The position numbers and the translations under genes were made by a program. DNA of 64,000 nt, taken from the NCBI GenBank assembly GCA_009774175.1, contig VSNG01000004.1, positions 114,942-178,941 on the forward strand, read 5' to 3'. The notes under the pieces are model-generated. The model was not told the origin of the DNA. It searched no databases and saw only the letters and a list, made by a program, of their open reading frames with translations. This stretch comes from Lachnospiraceae bacterium. GTDB lineage: Bacteria > Bacillota > Clostridia > Lachnospirales > Lachnospiraceae. Below, in pieces: positions 51,595 to 58,354 of this stretch (position 1 is its first letter; every line of letters starts with the position of its first letter).

Positions 51595-52359
51595 ATGAGC
51601 AAATTTTCAACGGGATTACGGCGATCATCCCCAACAATATTAACTGTCTTGGGAATCGTCGGTGTTGTTGGCACGGCTGTAACGGCTGTCCGGGCAACAC
51701 CTAAGGCAATGAGGCTTATCAAAGCTAAGAAAGATGAGCTGGAAACGGATAAACTTACGCCTGTGGAACTGGTGCAAACAACTTGGAAATGTTATATTCC
51801 GTCTGTTTTGGTAGGCGTTGGTACTGTTACTTGTATCATTGGTATTGGTGTAATGGATAAACGAAATCAGGCAGCCTTGACAAGTGCTTATGCTATGCTT
51901 AATGAATCTTACAAGCAATACCGCCAAGCGGCTAAAAAGGTCTATGGTGAGGATGCAGATAACAAAATCCATGCTGAAATGGCTAAAGATGCAAAAGTCG
52001 CTTCACAGGAATGGGGATATCAGGTTTATAACATGGATATGGACCCTGAAAGTGAGGAGTTACTTTTCTATGACCTTACATCGAAGAAATATTTTACTAC
52101 AACAATGGCAGCTGTGTTAAACGCCCAATACCATGTTAATCGGAATCTTTCAATACGCGGTGATTGTTCTTTAAATGAATATTTATCGTTTCTCGGTATC
52201 GATGGTGTAGAGAAAGGCGATGAAATGGGTTGGGATATAAGCTATATGGTTGAAGAGATGGAGACCTATTGGCTGGATTTTGATAATCAGAAAACAACTC
52301 TGGAAGACGGTTTGGAGTGCATTACCATTGATACCATGGCGCTCTGCAAATTTGAGTAA
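51595..52359 (+). CDS. DUF6353-like two-helix membrane protein, copy 1
   Basis: A 254-residue protein. Basic amphipathic start, membrane helix about 14-35 (ILTVLGIVGVVGTAVTAVRATPK), a short charged loop (MRLIKAKKDELETDKLTPVE), second helix about 62-85 (YIPSVLVGVGTVTCIIGIGVM), then a long alpha region (TSAYAMLNESYKQYRQAAKKVYGED) and a soluble C-terminus. It matches my recollection of the DUF6353 family of gut phages. Two paralogues (53583 and 55878) follow. It lies directly after the VR1 protein with GAGAGGAGAAG before the ATG. It is likely a partner that anchors or displays; unproven. Confidence 0.7.
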   Translation: MSKFSTGLRRSSPTILTVLGIVGVVGTAVTAVRATPKAMRLIKAKKDELETDKLTPVELVQTTWKCYIPSVLVGVGTVTCIIGIGVMDKRNQAALTSAYAMLNESYKQYRQAAKKVYGEDADNKIHAEMAKDAKVASQEWGYQVYNMDMDPESEELLFYDLTSKKYFTTTMAAVLNAQYHVNRNLSIRGDCSLNEYLSFLGIDGVEKGDEMGWDISYMVEEMETYWLDFDNQKTTLEDGLECITIDTMALCKFE

Positions 52360-52361
52360 TT

Positions 52362-52386
52362 CGCAGAAATTGCAAGTTCTATTATG
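52362..52386 (+). promoter_or_regulatory. CGC-N17-TTATG motif, copy 7
   Basis: CGC at 52362, GCA in the spacer, TTATG at 52382-52386, then AAAAGGAGG for the gene at 52406. Confidence 0.7.
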
Positions 52387-52405
52387 AAAAGGAGGTAATC
52401 GCTTT

Positions 52406-52576
52406 ATGACTACTAAAAGTAAATTGATTAAAGTTCTTGGTCTGGCAGCGACTGTGATCGGGGTAGCAGCAACGCTTGTAACCGATTGGGTCAACGAACA
52501 GAAAATGGATGAAAAAATCGAAGAAAAGGTAAATGAAGCACTTGCCAAAAGAGATGACGAAAATGAGGAGTCCTAA
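52406..52576 (+). CDS. 56-residue membrane peptide
   Basis: One membrane helix near the start (VLGLAATVIGVAATLVTDWV) followed by a charged helix (MDEKIEEKVNEALAKRDDENEES). AAAAGGAGG precedes the ATG. It is the single gene of unit 7; its stop codon TAA starts the loop of the following hairpin. Confidence 0.7.
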   Translation: MTTKSKLIKVLGLAATVIGVAATLVTDWVNEQKMDEKIEEKVNEALAKRDDENEES

Positions 52577-52594
52577 CAAGGGCTCTTCTTTTCT
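52568..52594 (+). terminator. Hairpin 7, GAGTCC-TAACAA-GGGCTC
   Basis: Almost the same as hairpin 1, including the TAACAA loop that holds the stop codon, then TTCTTTTC. Confidence 0.75.
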
Positions 52595-52611
52595 GTTCTA
52601 AGGAGAGAACT

Positions 52612-52926
52612 ATGTCTAGGATGTCTAAGCATGAACAAGTTATCTTGATCATTGAGGATTATATTTTCGATATCACGGAACCACAGCGAAGTTGGGATAA
52701 GCACTGGTTCAAGGAAGTTAGTTATCAAAGGTGGACTGGTCGTGAACTTTTAGATCGTGTTCGCAGAAACCCAACACAAGACCCCATTGATATTATATCG
52801 GATTTTGCAGTAAAGACGGGCAAGTTTTCTGCAAAAGATTATGGGGATAAAGAGGATAGGCAGATATTTAATGTTGCCTATGAAATGACAACAGACATCT
52901 TAGAAATTACAAGATGTTTGGAATAA
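52612..52926 (+). CDS. Hypothetical phage protein preceding the second variable protein
   Basis: A 104-residue helical soluble protein (SKHEQVILIIEDYIFDI, RELLDRVRRNPTQDPIDIISDFAVK, VAYEMTTDILEITRCLE). AAGGAGAG precedes the ATG. It takes the same relative place before VR protein 2 that the 50504 gene takes before VR protein 1, but the two are not obviously related. Confidence 0.6.
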   Translation: MSRMSKHEQVILIIEDYIFDITEPQRSWDKHWFKEVSYQRWTGRELLDRVRRNPTQDPIDIISDFAVKTGKFSAKDYGDKEDRQIFNVAYEMTTDILEITRCLE

Positions 52927-52954
52927 CGGGTTGAAAATGAAAGGAGAAAAAGAA

Positions 52955-53503
52955 ATGAAGACATTAAGAAAACAGGAAGTAACAATTCAGGCAGCAAATG
53001 AGTTTAAGGTTGGTGACCAGATCGAGGTTGGAAAGTATACGGCAACCTGTCAGAAGATTACCAGAAAGGGAGCACTCTTTCTTCTGGATCAGTATCTGGA
53101 TACGGCATATCAGATGAATCGTGAGAATACAAATGAGGGCGGCTACGAGGCAAGTGATTTGCGCAAAGAACTCCAGAAAGAAGAAGTTCTGAATATCTTC
53201 AGCTCTATTCGGAGTATCATGGTTCCTTTCAAGAATGGTGATTTGCTTCGTATCCCGTATGCGGAAGAGTTCTTCGGCGATGACGATGATTATGAACCCA
53301 GCGGCAAGAAACAGTGGCCTCTTATGAAAGATCGCAGGAACCGAATTGCGATTCGCGAAGGAGACCCCTATGAGTGGGGCTGGTTACAGAACAAAGTAAA
53401 GTCTTCTTCGGCTCATTTCGCTAGTGTGGCCGGCCATGGCGTTACGCGCTACCCCAGCGCTTCGGCCTCTTGTGGGGTTCGTCCGGTCTTCCGGTTAGGC
53501 TAA
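52955..53503 (+). CDS. DGR-type variable protein 2 (paralogue of protein 1)
   Basis: A 182-residue paralogue of the protein at 50993. Shared scaffold: VGDQIEVGKYTATCQKITRKG, LDQYLDTAYQMN, GGYEASDLRKEL, MKDRRNRIAI; then WGWLQNKVKSSSAHFASV and SASCGVRPVFRLG. Variable region at residues 151-177. The last residues differ from protein 1 in length and in W to R (FRLG versus FWLVR). The ATG at 52955 has the same GAAAGGAGAAAAAGAA leader; an earlier ATG at 52937 overlaps it. A DUF6353-like gene follows, as after protein 1. Role as in protein 1. Confidence 0.85.
   Translation: MKTLRKQEVTIQAANEFKVGDQIEVGKYTATCQKITRKGALFLLDQYLDTAYQMNRENTNEGGYEASDLRKELQKEEVLNIFSSIRSIMVPFKNGDLLRIPYAEEFFGDDDDYEPSGKKQWPLMKDRRNRIAIREGDPYEWGWLQNKVKSSSAHFASVAGHGVTRYPSASASCGVRPVFRLG
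53405..53486 (+). other. DGR variable region 2 (VR2) with IMH-like end
   Basis: 82 bases colinear with VR1. The 19-base end (53468-53486) is identical to that of VR1. All differences are at first or second codon positions. No template repeat is seen in the window. Confidence 0.85.
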
Positions 53504-53506
53504 TCG

Positions 53507-53523
53507 CCGCCCCTTGTGGGCGG
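53507..53523 (+). other. GC hairpin after VR2, loop CTTGT
   Basis: CCGCCC-CTTGT-GGGCGG, 20 bases after VR2. The stem differs from that after VR1 but the loop and place are the same, so stem pairing rather than sequence is kept. Confidence 0.75.
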
Positions 53524-53582
53524 TCTTATATTTTTGAAAGGGGATGCGCTTATGTGCGGCAAAAACCGAAAGGAGTATATTG

Positions 53583-54353
53583 ATGAACAAAAACACCATA
53601 ACGGCGGCGATGTGGAATATGCGAACCGCTGTAAAGAAACACAGTCCGGAAATTTTAACCGGGATTGGAATCGCCGGAATGATTACAACAACGGTAATGG
53701 CGGTCCGGGCAACGCCCAAAGCTCTAGTTCTTATTGAGGAAAAGAAGGGTGAACTGGAGGTAGACGAGCTTACACCGAAAGAAACAATTCAGGCAGCGTG
53801 GACTTGTTATATTCCGACGGCTGCCATTGGAACGGTTTCAATAGCTTGTTTAATCGGAGCCAGTTCGGTAAATATGAGGCGACGGGCAGCTTTGGCTACG
53901 GCATACGCCCTCTCTGAGTCTGCTCTGAAGGAGTATCAGGAAAAAGTAGTGGAAACAATTGGAGAGAAAAAAGAGCAATCTATTCGGGATGCTGTAGCTA
54001 AGGATAAGATTGAAAAGAACCCTGTAACTAACAGAGAAGTAATCGTCACCGAAAGAGGCAATACTCTCTGTTACGACGCTGTATCGGGAAGATATTTCAA
54101 ATCCGATATAGATAAATTGAAAAAGGCAGCAAATGAGTTGAATCGGCAGATGCGGGATGAGATGTATATTTCTCTGAACGATTTCTACTATGAAATCGGC
54201 TTAAATCCGGTCAGCATCGGTGACGAACTCGGCTGGAATATTGATCAGGGCTATATTGATTTGTCATTCAGTTCCCAATTGGCAGATGACGGAACACCTT
54301 GTCTTGTAATTGAGTATCATGTTGCGCCTCGATATGATTTCCGCACCGCCTGA
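53583..54353 (+). CDS. DUF6353-like two-helix membrane protein, copy 2
   Basis: A 256-residue paralogue of the protein at 51595: basic N-terminus (NMRTAVKKHSPEIL), helix about 21-42 (ILTGIGIAGMITTTVMAVRATPKAL), charged loop with ELTPKETIQAAW, helix about 68-92, then the alpha/soluble region. The ATG at 53583 has AAAGGAG seven bases upstream; the ATG at 53544 would add 13 residues with a poorer site. It follows variable protein 2, repeating the pair found at 50993-52359. Confidence 0.7.
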   Translation: MNKNTITAAMWNMRTAVKKHSPEILTGIGIAGMITTTVMAVRATPKALVLIEEKKGELEVDELTPKETIQAAWTCYIPTAAIGTVSIACLIGASSVNMRRRAALATAYALSESALKEYQEKVVETIGEKKEQSIRDAVAKDKIEKNPVTNREVIVTERGNTLCYDAVSGRYFKSDIDKLKKAANELNRQMRDEMYISLNDFYYEIGLNPVSIGDELGWNIDQGYIDLSFSSQLADDGTPCLVIEYHVAPRYDFRTA

Positions 54354-54359
54354 TGGGTA

Positions 54360-54384
54360 CGCGAAAAAAACAATGTCTTTAATG
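54360..54384 (+). promoter_or_regulatory. CGC-N17-TTATG motif, copy 8 (TAATG variant)
   Basis: CGC at 54360, ACA in the spacer, TAATG at 54380-54384; the next gene's GAAAGGAG is about 25 bases further. Confidence 0.6.
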
Positions 54385-54427
54385 GAAGAACCCACATATT
54401 TTCTGATTATTGAAAGGAGAAAGCACA

Positions 54428-54700
54428 ATGGAAAACAACGAAATTATGACAAACGAAGAGGTTATGGAAACTACTGAGGAGATCGTGAAAGTAAGTTCGG
54501 CTAACGGATTTAAGAAAGCGGCTGCCTTCGGATTGGTGTTTATTGGCGGCTATGTAGCAGGTAAATACATCATCGACCCGGCGATAGCACATATCAAAGC
54601 CCGGAAGCGGAATAAACAGATGGTCGAGCAGAGAGATTTCGATGACTTCGAGGAGACAGAGATCGTAAGCGGAGAGACCGTTGATGAAGAACCGGCGTAA
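54428..54700 (+). CDS. Acidic phage membrane protein
   Basis: A 90-residue protein with acidic ends and one membrane helix (AAAFGLVFIGGYVAGKYIIDPAI) followed by ARKRNKQM. GAAAGGAGAAAG precedes the ATG at 54428. It is the single gene of unit 8. Function unknown. Confidence 0.65.
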   Translation: MENNEIMTNEEVMETTEEIVKVSSANGFKKAAAFGLVFIGGYVAGKYIIDPAIAHIKARKRNKQMVEQRDFDDFEETEIVSGETVDEEPA

Positions 54701-54725
54701 ATGTAAGAAAAACAGTGTTCGGACG

Positions 54726-54770
54726 GGGAAGGTACCTGTAACAAGGTGCTTTCCCTTTTTCTTTTTGTTT
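54726..54770 (+). terminator. Hairpin 8, GGGAAGGTACCT/AGGTGCTTTCCC
   Basis: Twelve-base stem with two G-T pairs around GTAACA, then TTTTTCTTTTT. Confidence 0.8.
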
Positions 54771-54784
54771 TAAGGAGGTGGCTT

Positions 54785-54973
54785 ATGAACCAGTATAAGT
54801 ACAGCGGACCTGTTATGGAATTTGAAATTTGCGTTGCGCATAACTGGAAAGGCTCTACATACGCAACGTCCGAGAGGAAAGCGAGAAGTAATCTCTCATA
54901 TCAGTTTAAAAAGCAGAATAACAAGCTTCCTAATACAAAAATTACGTTGCCGGGAAAGTTGGTTACTGTTTAG
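54785..54973 (+). CDS. Small conserved phage protein
   Basis: A 62-residue soluble protein (YKYSGPVMEFEICVAHNWKGS, then SERKARSNLSYQFKKQ). AAGGAGG is seven bases before the ATG at 54785; a longer frame would cover the terminator. Proteins of this pattern occur in gut-phage genomes without known role. Confidence 0.6.
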   Translation: MNQYKYSGPVMEFEICVAHNWKGSTYATSERKARSNLSYQFKKQNNKLPNTKITLPGKLVTV

Positions 54974-54994
54974 CGAAAGGAGAAGAAGAAGAAA

Positions 54995-55612
54995 ATGGAG
55001 GAATACAGACCTAATTCCCATAAATCTAAAGAAACCCAAAAGGAGGGGGCAGCTCCACCGGATAAAAAGGTAGAAAAGGTTATCAGCGGATCAGCTAAGC
55101 CTAAGAAAAAAGGTGAGATGCAGAAGTTCGCCGATGTTTTTATTTCCGAGGATGTCGGAAATGTGAAGTCTTATATTTTGATGGACGTTCTCGTTCCGGC
55201 AATAAAAAAGGCAATATCAGATATCGTTACGAATGGTATTGATATGATTCTGTACGGAGAAACCGGGCGGACAAGAAAGGCTTCGTCTGGAACTAAGGTG
55301 TCATACGGAAAGTTCTATGACCGTGAGCCGGATCGAAGACGTGAGCGTTTGGCTTCGTCCCGCGGTGGATATGATTATGACGATATTATCTTTGAAACTC
55401 GCGGAGATGCGGAGTCGGTTCTTGATGCCATGATTGAGATTATTAGTACGTATGGAGTTGTGAGTGTCGGAGATTTGTATGATCTCGCCGATGTATCCAC
55501 GGATAATTATAACGTGAATAAATATGGCTGGACTGATATCCGCGGATGTAAGCCGGTTCGGGTAAGAGATGGATATATTCTCAAATTACCCAAAGCGCTT
55601 CCAATTAACTAG
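54995..55612 (+). CDS. Conserved phage protein of about 200 residues
   Basis: A 205-residue protein. The first 45 residues are basic and disordered; then VFISEDVGNVKSYILMDVLVPAIKKAISDIV and a GKFYDREPDRRRERLASSRGG basic stretch, ending in a small domain TYGVVSVGDLYDLADVST. GAAAGGAGAAG precedes the ATG. It is a recurrent hypothetical of Clostridia prophages; a nucleic-acid-binding role is possible from its charge. Confidence 0.6.
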   Translation: MEEYRPNSHKSKETQKEGAAPPDKKVEKVISGSAKPKKKGEMQKFADVFISEDVGNVKSYILMDVLVPAIKKAISDIVTNGIDMILYGETGRTRKASSGTKVSYGKFYDREPDRRRERLASSRGGYDYDDIIFETRGDAESVLDAMIEIISTYGVVSVGDLYDLADVSTDNYNVNKYGWTDIRGCKPVRVRDGYILKLPKALPIN

Positions 55613-55623
55613 AGGAGGTGCCT

Positions 55624-55875
55624 ATGTACGAATCGAAAGACAAGATGGTATCCCACCCGGACCATTATCAATCCGAAACGGGATTGGAAGTTATCGATGT
55701 GATTGAAGCCTTTACCTTTGATCTCAAAGGAATTGAGGCTACAGATACGGGAAATATTCTCAAGTATGCCTGCCGGTGGAAGAAAAAAAACGGTACTCAG
55801 GATTTGGAGAAAATCCTTTGGTATACGCAGCATCTTATTGACCATTTGAAAAAGTTAGAAAAGGAGACTATTTAA
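55624..55875 (+). CDS. DUF3310 domain protein
   Basis: An 83-residue protein matching DUF3310, found in many phages near nucleotide and replication genes: SHPDHYQSETGLEVIDVIEAF then GNILKYACRWKKKNGTQDLEKILWYTQHLI. AGAGGAGGTGCC precedes the ATG. The family has no settled biochemical role. It starts 12 bases after the preceding gene and ends two bases before the third DUF6353-like gene. Confidence 0.85.
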   Translation: MYESKDKMVSHPDHYQSETGLEVIDVIEAFTFDLKGIEATDTGNILKYACRWKKKNGTQDLEKILWYTQHLIDHLKKLEKETI

Positions 55876-55877
55876 CT

Positions 55878-56843
55878 ATGAAAAAAGCAGAAATCATGAC
55901 AAAGGTAAGCGGAACCTTTAATAAGGTCGGTTTCCAGTTAAAAAAGCACAGCCCGGAAATTCTTGTCGTGGCTGGTGTTGTTGGCACCGTGGCGAGTGCC
56001 GTTCTGGCTTGTAAAGCTACGTTGAAGGTGGATAAAGTTTTGGACGAAACCAAAGAAAAAATGGGTAAGGTCCATGAGTCTGCCGAAAAAGGCTGCACCG
56101 CGATGGGAGAGGACTATTCCCCGGAAGACGCCAAGAAAGACACGGTCATTGTCTATACCCAGACAGCGTTGAAGTTGGCAAAGCTGTACGCGCCCGCTGT
56201 GGCAGTTGGTACATTATCCATCGCCAGCATTCTGGCGTCCAATAATATTCTTCGGAAGAGGAATGTGGCTCTGGCAGCGGCTTACGCTACGATCGATAAG
56301 AGTTTCAAGGATTATAGAAATCGCGTTATTGAGCGGTTCGGCAAAGAGATTGATCGGGAACTCAGGTACAATATCAAAGCGGAAAAAGTAAGTGAAACGG
56401 TTATGGATGAAGAGACCGGCAAGGAAAAGAAAGTAAAGAAAACGGCTTTTGTTGTAAATCCGTCTGATATCAGCGGTTACGCCCGGTTTTTTGAGAAGTA
56501 CACAACGGATGAGGATGGAAACAGTGTTTTAAATCCTCATTGGGAAACCAGCAACGAATACAACCTTATGTTTCTCAAGGCGCAGGAAAGCTATGCCAAT
56601 GATCTTCTTCGGGCAAAGAAGCGTCTTTTCCTGAATGATGTATATGAAATGTTGGGAATGCCTCGCACCAAAGCCGGTCAGGTAGTTGGTTGGGTTTATG
56701 ATCCGGAGCATCCCGTTGGTGACAACTATGTGGATTTTGGGCTTTATACCGACAATCTGAGCTATTCCGATTTTGCAAACGGACTTGATCCTGCGATTTT
56801 GTTGGACTTCAATGTGGACGGAAATATCTGGGAGCTTATGTGA
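55878..56843 (+). CDS. DUF6353-like two-helix membrane protein, copy 3
   Basis: A 321-residue, longer relative of the 51595 and 53583 proteins: basic amphipathic start with KKHSPEIL, helix about 30-50 (VVAGVVGTVASAVLACKATLK), charged region, second helix about 108-130 (YAPAVAVGTLSIASILASNNIL), a long helical part with insert EETGKEKKVKKTAFVV, and C-terminus VYEMLGMPRTKAGQVVGWVYD. The shared C-terminal pattern with the other copies is L(N/S)DxYxxxG then G(D/W). Unlike copies 1 and 2 it is not preceded by a variable protein. Confidence 0.7.
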   Translation: MKKAEIMTKVSGTFNKVGFQLKKHSPEILVVAGVVGTVASAVLACKATLKVDKVLDETKEKMGKVHESAEKGCTAMGEDYSPEDAKKDTVIVYTQTALKLAKLYAPAVAVGTLSIASILASNNILRKRNVALAAAYATIDKSFKDYRNRVIERFGKEIDRELRYNIKAEKVSETVMDEETGKEKKVKKTAFVVNPSDISGYARFFEKYTTDEDGNSVLNPHWETSNEYNLMFLKAQESYANDLLRAKKRLFLNDVYEMLGMPRTKAGQVVGWVYDPEHPVGDNYVDFGLYTDNLSYSDFANGLDPAILLDFNVDGNIWELM

Positions 56844-56884
56844 AGGGATGGGATCGGTTCCGGAAATCCATATCAGGATGCAAT

Positions 56885-56937
56885 AGACTATCCTTGGCTC
56901 GGACCTAGAGAACTGAGGATAGTCTAAATATTTTTAA
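56885..56937 (+). terminator. Long hairpin and T-run before the SleB-like gene
   Basis: AGACTATCCT (56885-56894) pairs with AGGATAGTCT (56916-56925), followed by AAATATTTTT. Confidence 0.75.
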
Positions 56938-56948
56938 GGAGAACTTAT

Positions 56949-57494
56949 ATGCGTAAGATAACTGCAATAACCGCGTTTCTTTCTCTGTGTGCGGTTTTTA
57001 TATTTTCAGTTACCACCATTTCAACAGCAGAAGAACCGGTTTTAGAAACGGAAGTTATTCCGCTGCACATAGCCGCTGCCAATTATGAACCGACAGAAGA
57101 TATTTCTGTAATGAACATGAAGGATACTGAAAAGAAAGAAGAATTACTTCCAGATGAAGATGTTGCGCTGATTGCATTGGTCACTATGGCCGAAGCTGAA
57201 GGAGAATGCGAAGAGGGTAAACGGCTGGTGATCGACACGATTCTTAACCGTATGGACTCCGAACATTTTCCCGATACAGCTTACGATGTGATTTATCAGC
57301 CGTATCAGTTTTCATCGATGTGGAACGGTAGGGCGGATTGCTGTGAAGTGCGAGAAGATATTTGTCAGCTTGTCAGAGAAGAGCTGGAATGTCGAACAAA
57401 CTACGATGTTGTATTTTTCACGGCTGGATGTTACAGCGATTATGGCGTTCCCATGTTTCAGGTAGAAAACCACTATTTTTCAAGGTATGAATGA
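56949..57494 (+). CDS. Secreted cell-wall hydrolase, SleB/CwlJ type
   Basis: A 181-residue exported protein. Signal peptide about residues 1-26 (ITAITAFLSLCAVFIFSV, TTISTAEE). The C-terminal domain has the Hydrolase_2 signature MAEAEGE...LVIDTILNRMDSEHFPDTAYDVIYQPYQFSSMWNG, whose catalytic Glu is in AEAEGE. Such enzymes cut spore or vegetative peptidoglycan; in a phage they may aid lysis or entry. TTAAGGAGAAC precedes the ATG. Confidence 0.85.
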   Translation: MRKITAITAFLSLCAVFIFSVTTISTAEEPVLETEVIPLHIAAANYEPTEDISVMNMKDTEKKEELLPDEDVALIALVTMAEAEGECEEGKRLVIDTILNRMDSEHFPDTAYDVIYQPYQFSSMWNGRADCCEVREDICQLVREELECRTNYDVVFFTAGCYSDYGVPMFQVENHYFSRYE

Positions 57495-57509
57495 AAGGAG
57501 AATTGACTT

Positions 57510-57611
57510 ATGAATAATGTTTTGACATTTGTTTCCTATGCGTTAGCGGCTATGGCTGGTATCTGTTTTGTCGGCGGAATCGCCGTTCTGTCCGGCGGAG
57601 AGGAGATGTAA
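57510..57611 (+). CDS. 33-residue membrane peptide
   Basis: MNNVLTFVSYALAAMAG then ICFVGGIAVLSGGEEM: one hydrophobic helix, 33 residues. GAAAGGAG precedes it at nine bases, supporting translation. A holin-like or spanin-like helper of the hydrolase is one idea, but many such peptides occur in this element. Confidence 0.55.
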   Translation: MNNVLTFVSYALAAMAGICFVGGIAVLSGGEEM

Positions 57612-57615
57612 AGAC

Positions 57616-57777
57616 ATGGAAGGATTCGAGAGTTTGATATCCATGTTAGATTACATATTGGATACCAAGAGGAAAAGACATATCACCGGAGGAATTTTGA
57701 TCAGCATGTCCATGATGTTTGGCGGCTTGGCATTAACGGTGATGACTATAAAAAATGAGGAGACCGATGATGAGTAA
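57616..57777 (+). CDS. 53-residue membrane peptide
   Basis: A charged start (FESLISMLDYILDTKRKRH) and one helix (ITGGILISMSMMFGGLALTVM). GGAGATG precedes the ATG. It overlaps the next gene by eight bases. Confidence 0.55.
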   Translation: MEGFESLISMLDYILDTKRKRHITGGILISMSMMFGGLALTVMTIKNEETDDE

Positions 57778-58354
57778 AGTAACCAATTTTGTAATGTTTG
57801 CTATGGGGACTGCGGTTGGATCGGTTATTACATGGCAGTGCGTTAAGAAAAAATATGAGCAGATTGCTCAGGAAGAGATTGATTCCGTAAAGGCTGTCTT
57901 CATGAAAAAAGATCCCGACATGGAAGTAACTGTTTCGGAAACACCACATCAGGCAGAGCCGCGGAAAGTAGAAGAAAAGCCCAGCATTTCCGAATATGCT
58001 GCGTTGCTGAAAAATGAAGGCTACACGAATTATTCGGGAACTGGGAAAGAGGAGCAGATAGCTATGAGCAATAAACCCTATGTTATTTCCCCGGAAGAAT
58101 TTGGTGAGGATGAGGAGTATGAGAAAATAAGCCTTACCTATTATGCAGATCAGGTTCTTGCGGATGAAAATGACGAGTTGGTAGAAGATGTGGAGGGCGC
58201 CGTTGGGTTTGAGTCTCTGACTCATTTTGGAGAGTACGAGGATGATTCGGTCTTTGTCAGAAATGACCGGCTGAAATGTGACTATGAAATTCTTCTGGAT
58301 CAGAGAACTTATTCGGACGTCGTTAAAACGAGACCGCATCAGATGGAGGTATGA
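57770..58354 (+). CDS. Phage protein with N-terminal membrane anchor
   Basis: A 194-residue protein: one anchor helix (TNFVMFAMGTAVGSVITWQCV), a linker, and an acidic soluble domain with IALSYYADQVLADENDE-like and FVRNDRLKCDYEILLDQRTYSDVV segments. Proteins of this layout are common hypothetical phage products. The start at 57770 is inside the preceding gene's end with GAGGAGACC upstream. Confidence 0.6.
   Translation: MSKVTNFVMFAMGTAVGSVITWQCVKKKYEQIAQEEIDSVKAVFMKKDPDMEVTVSETPHQAEPRKVEEKPSISEYAALLKNEGYTNYSGTGKEEQIAMSNKPYVISPEEFGEDEEYEKISLTYYADQVLADENDELVEDVEGAVGFESLTHFGEYEDDSVFVRNDRLKCDYEILLDQRTYSDVVKTRPHQMEV

Noticed and set aside
53552..53737. Asn/Gly-rich 61-codon frame overlapping the start of the second DUF6353-like gene, with a GAAAGGGG site
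   Set aside because: It lies in another frame over conserved membrane-protein codons, ends after the conserved part begins and has a low-complexity composition. The downstream gene with AAAGGAG explains the region better.
46897..54384. Ordinary sigma-A promoter reading of the CGC-N17-TTATG motifs
   Set aside because: CGC is not a -35 consensus, and the ribosome site of several genes would lie at or before the predicted start of transcription. Kept as an element-specific signal instead.
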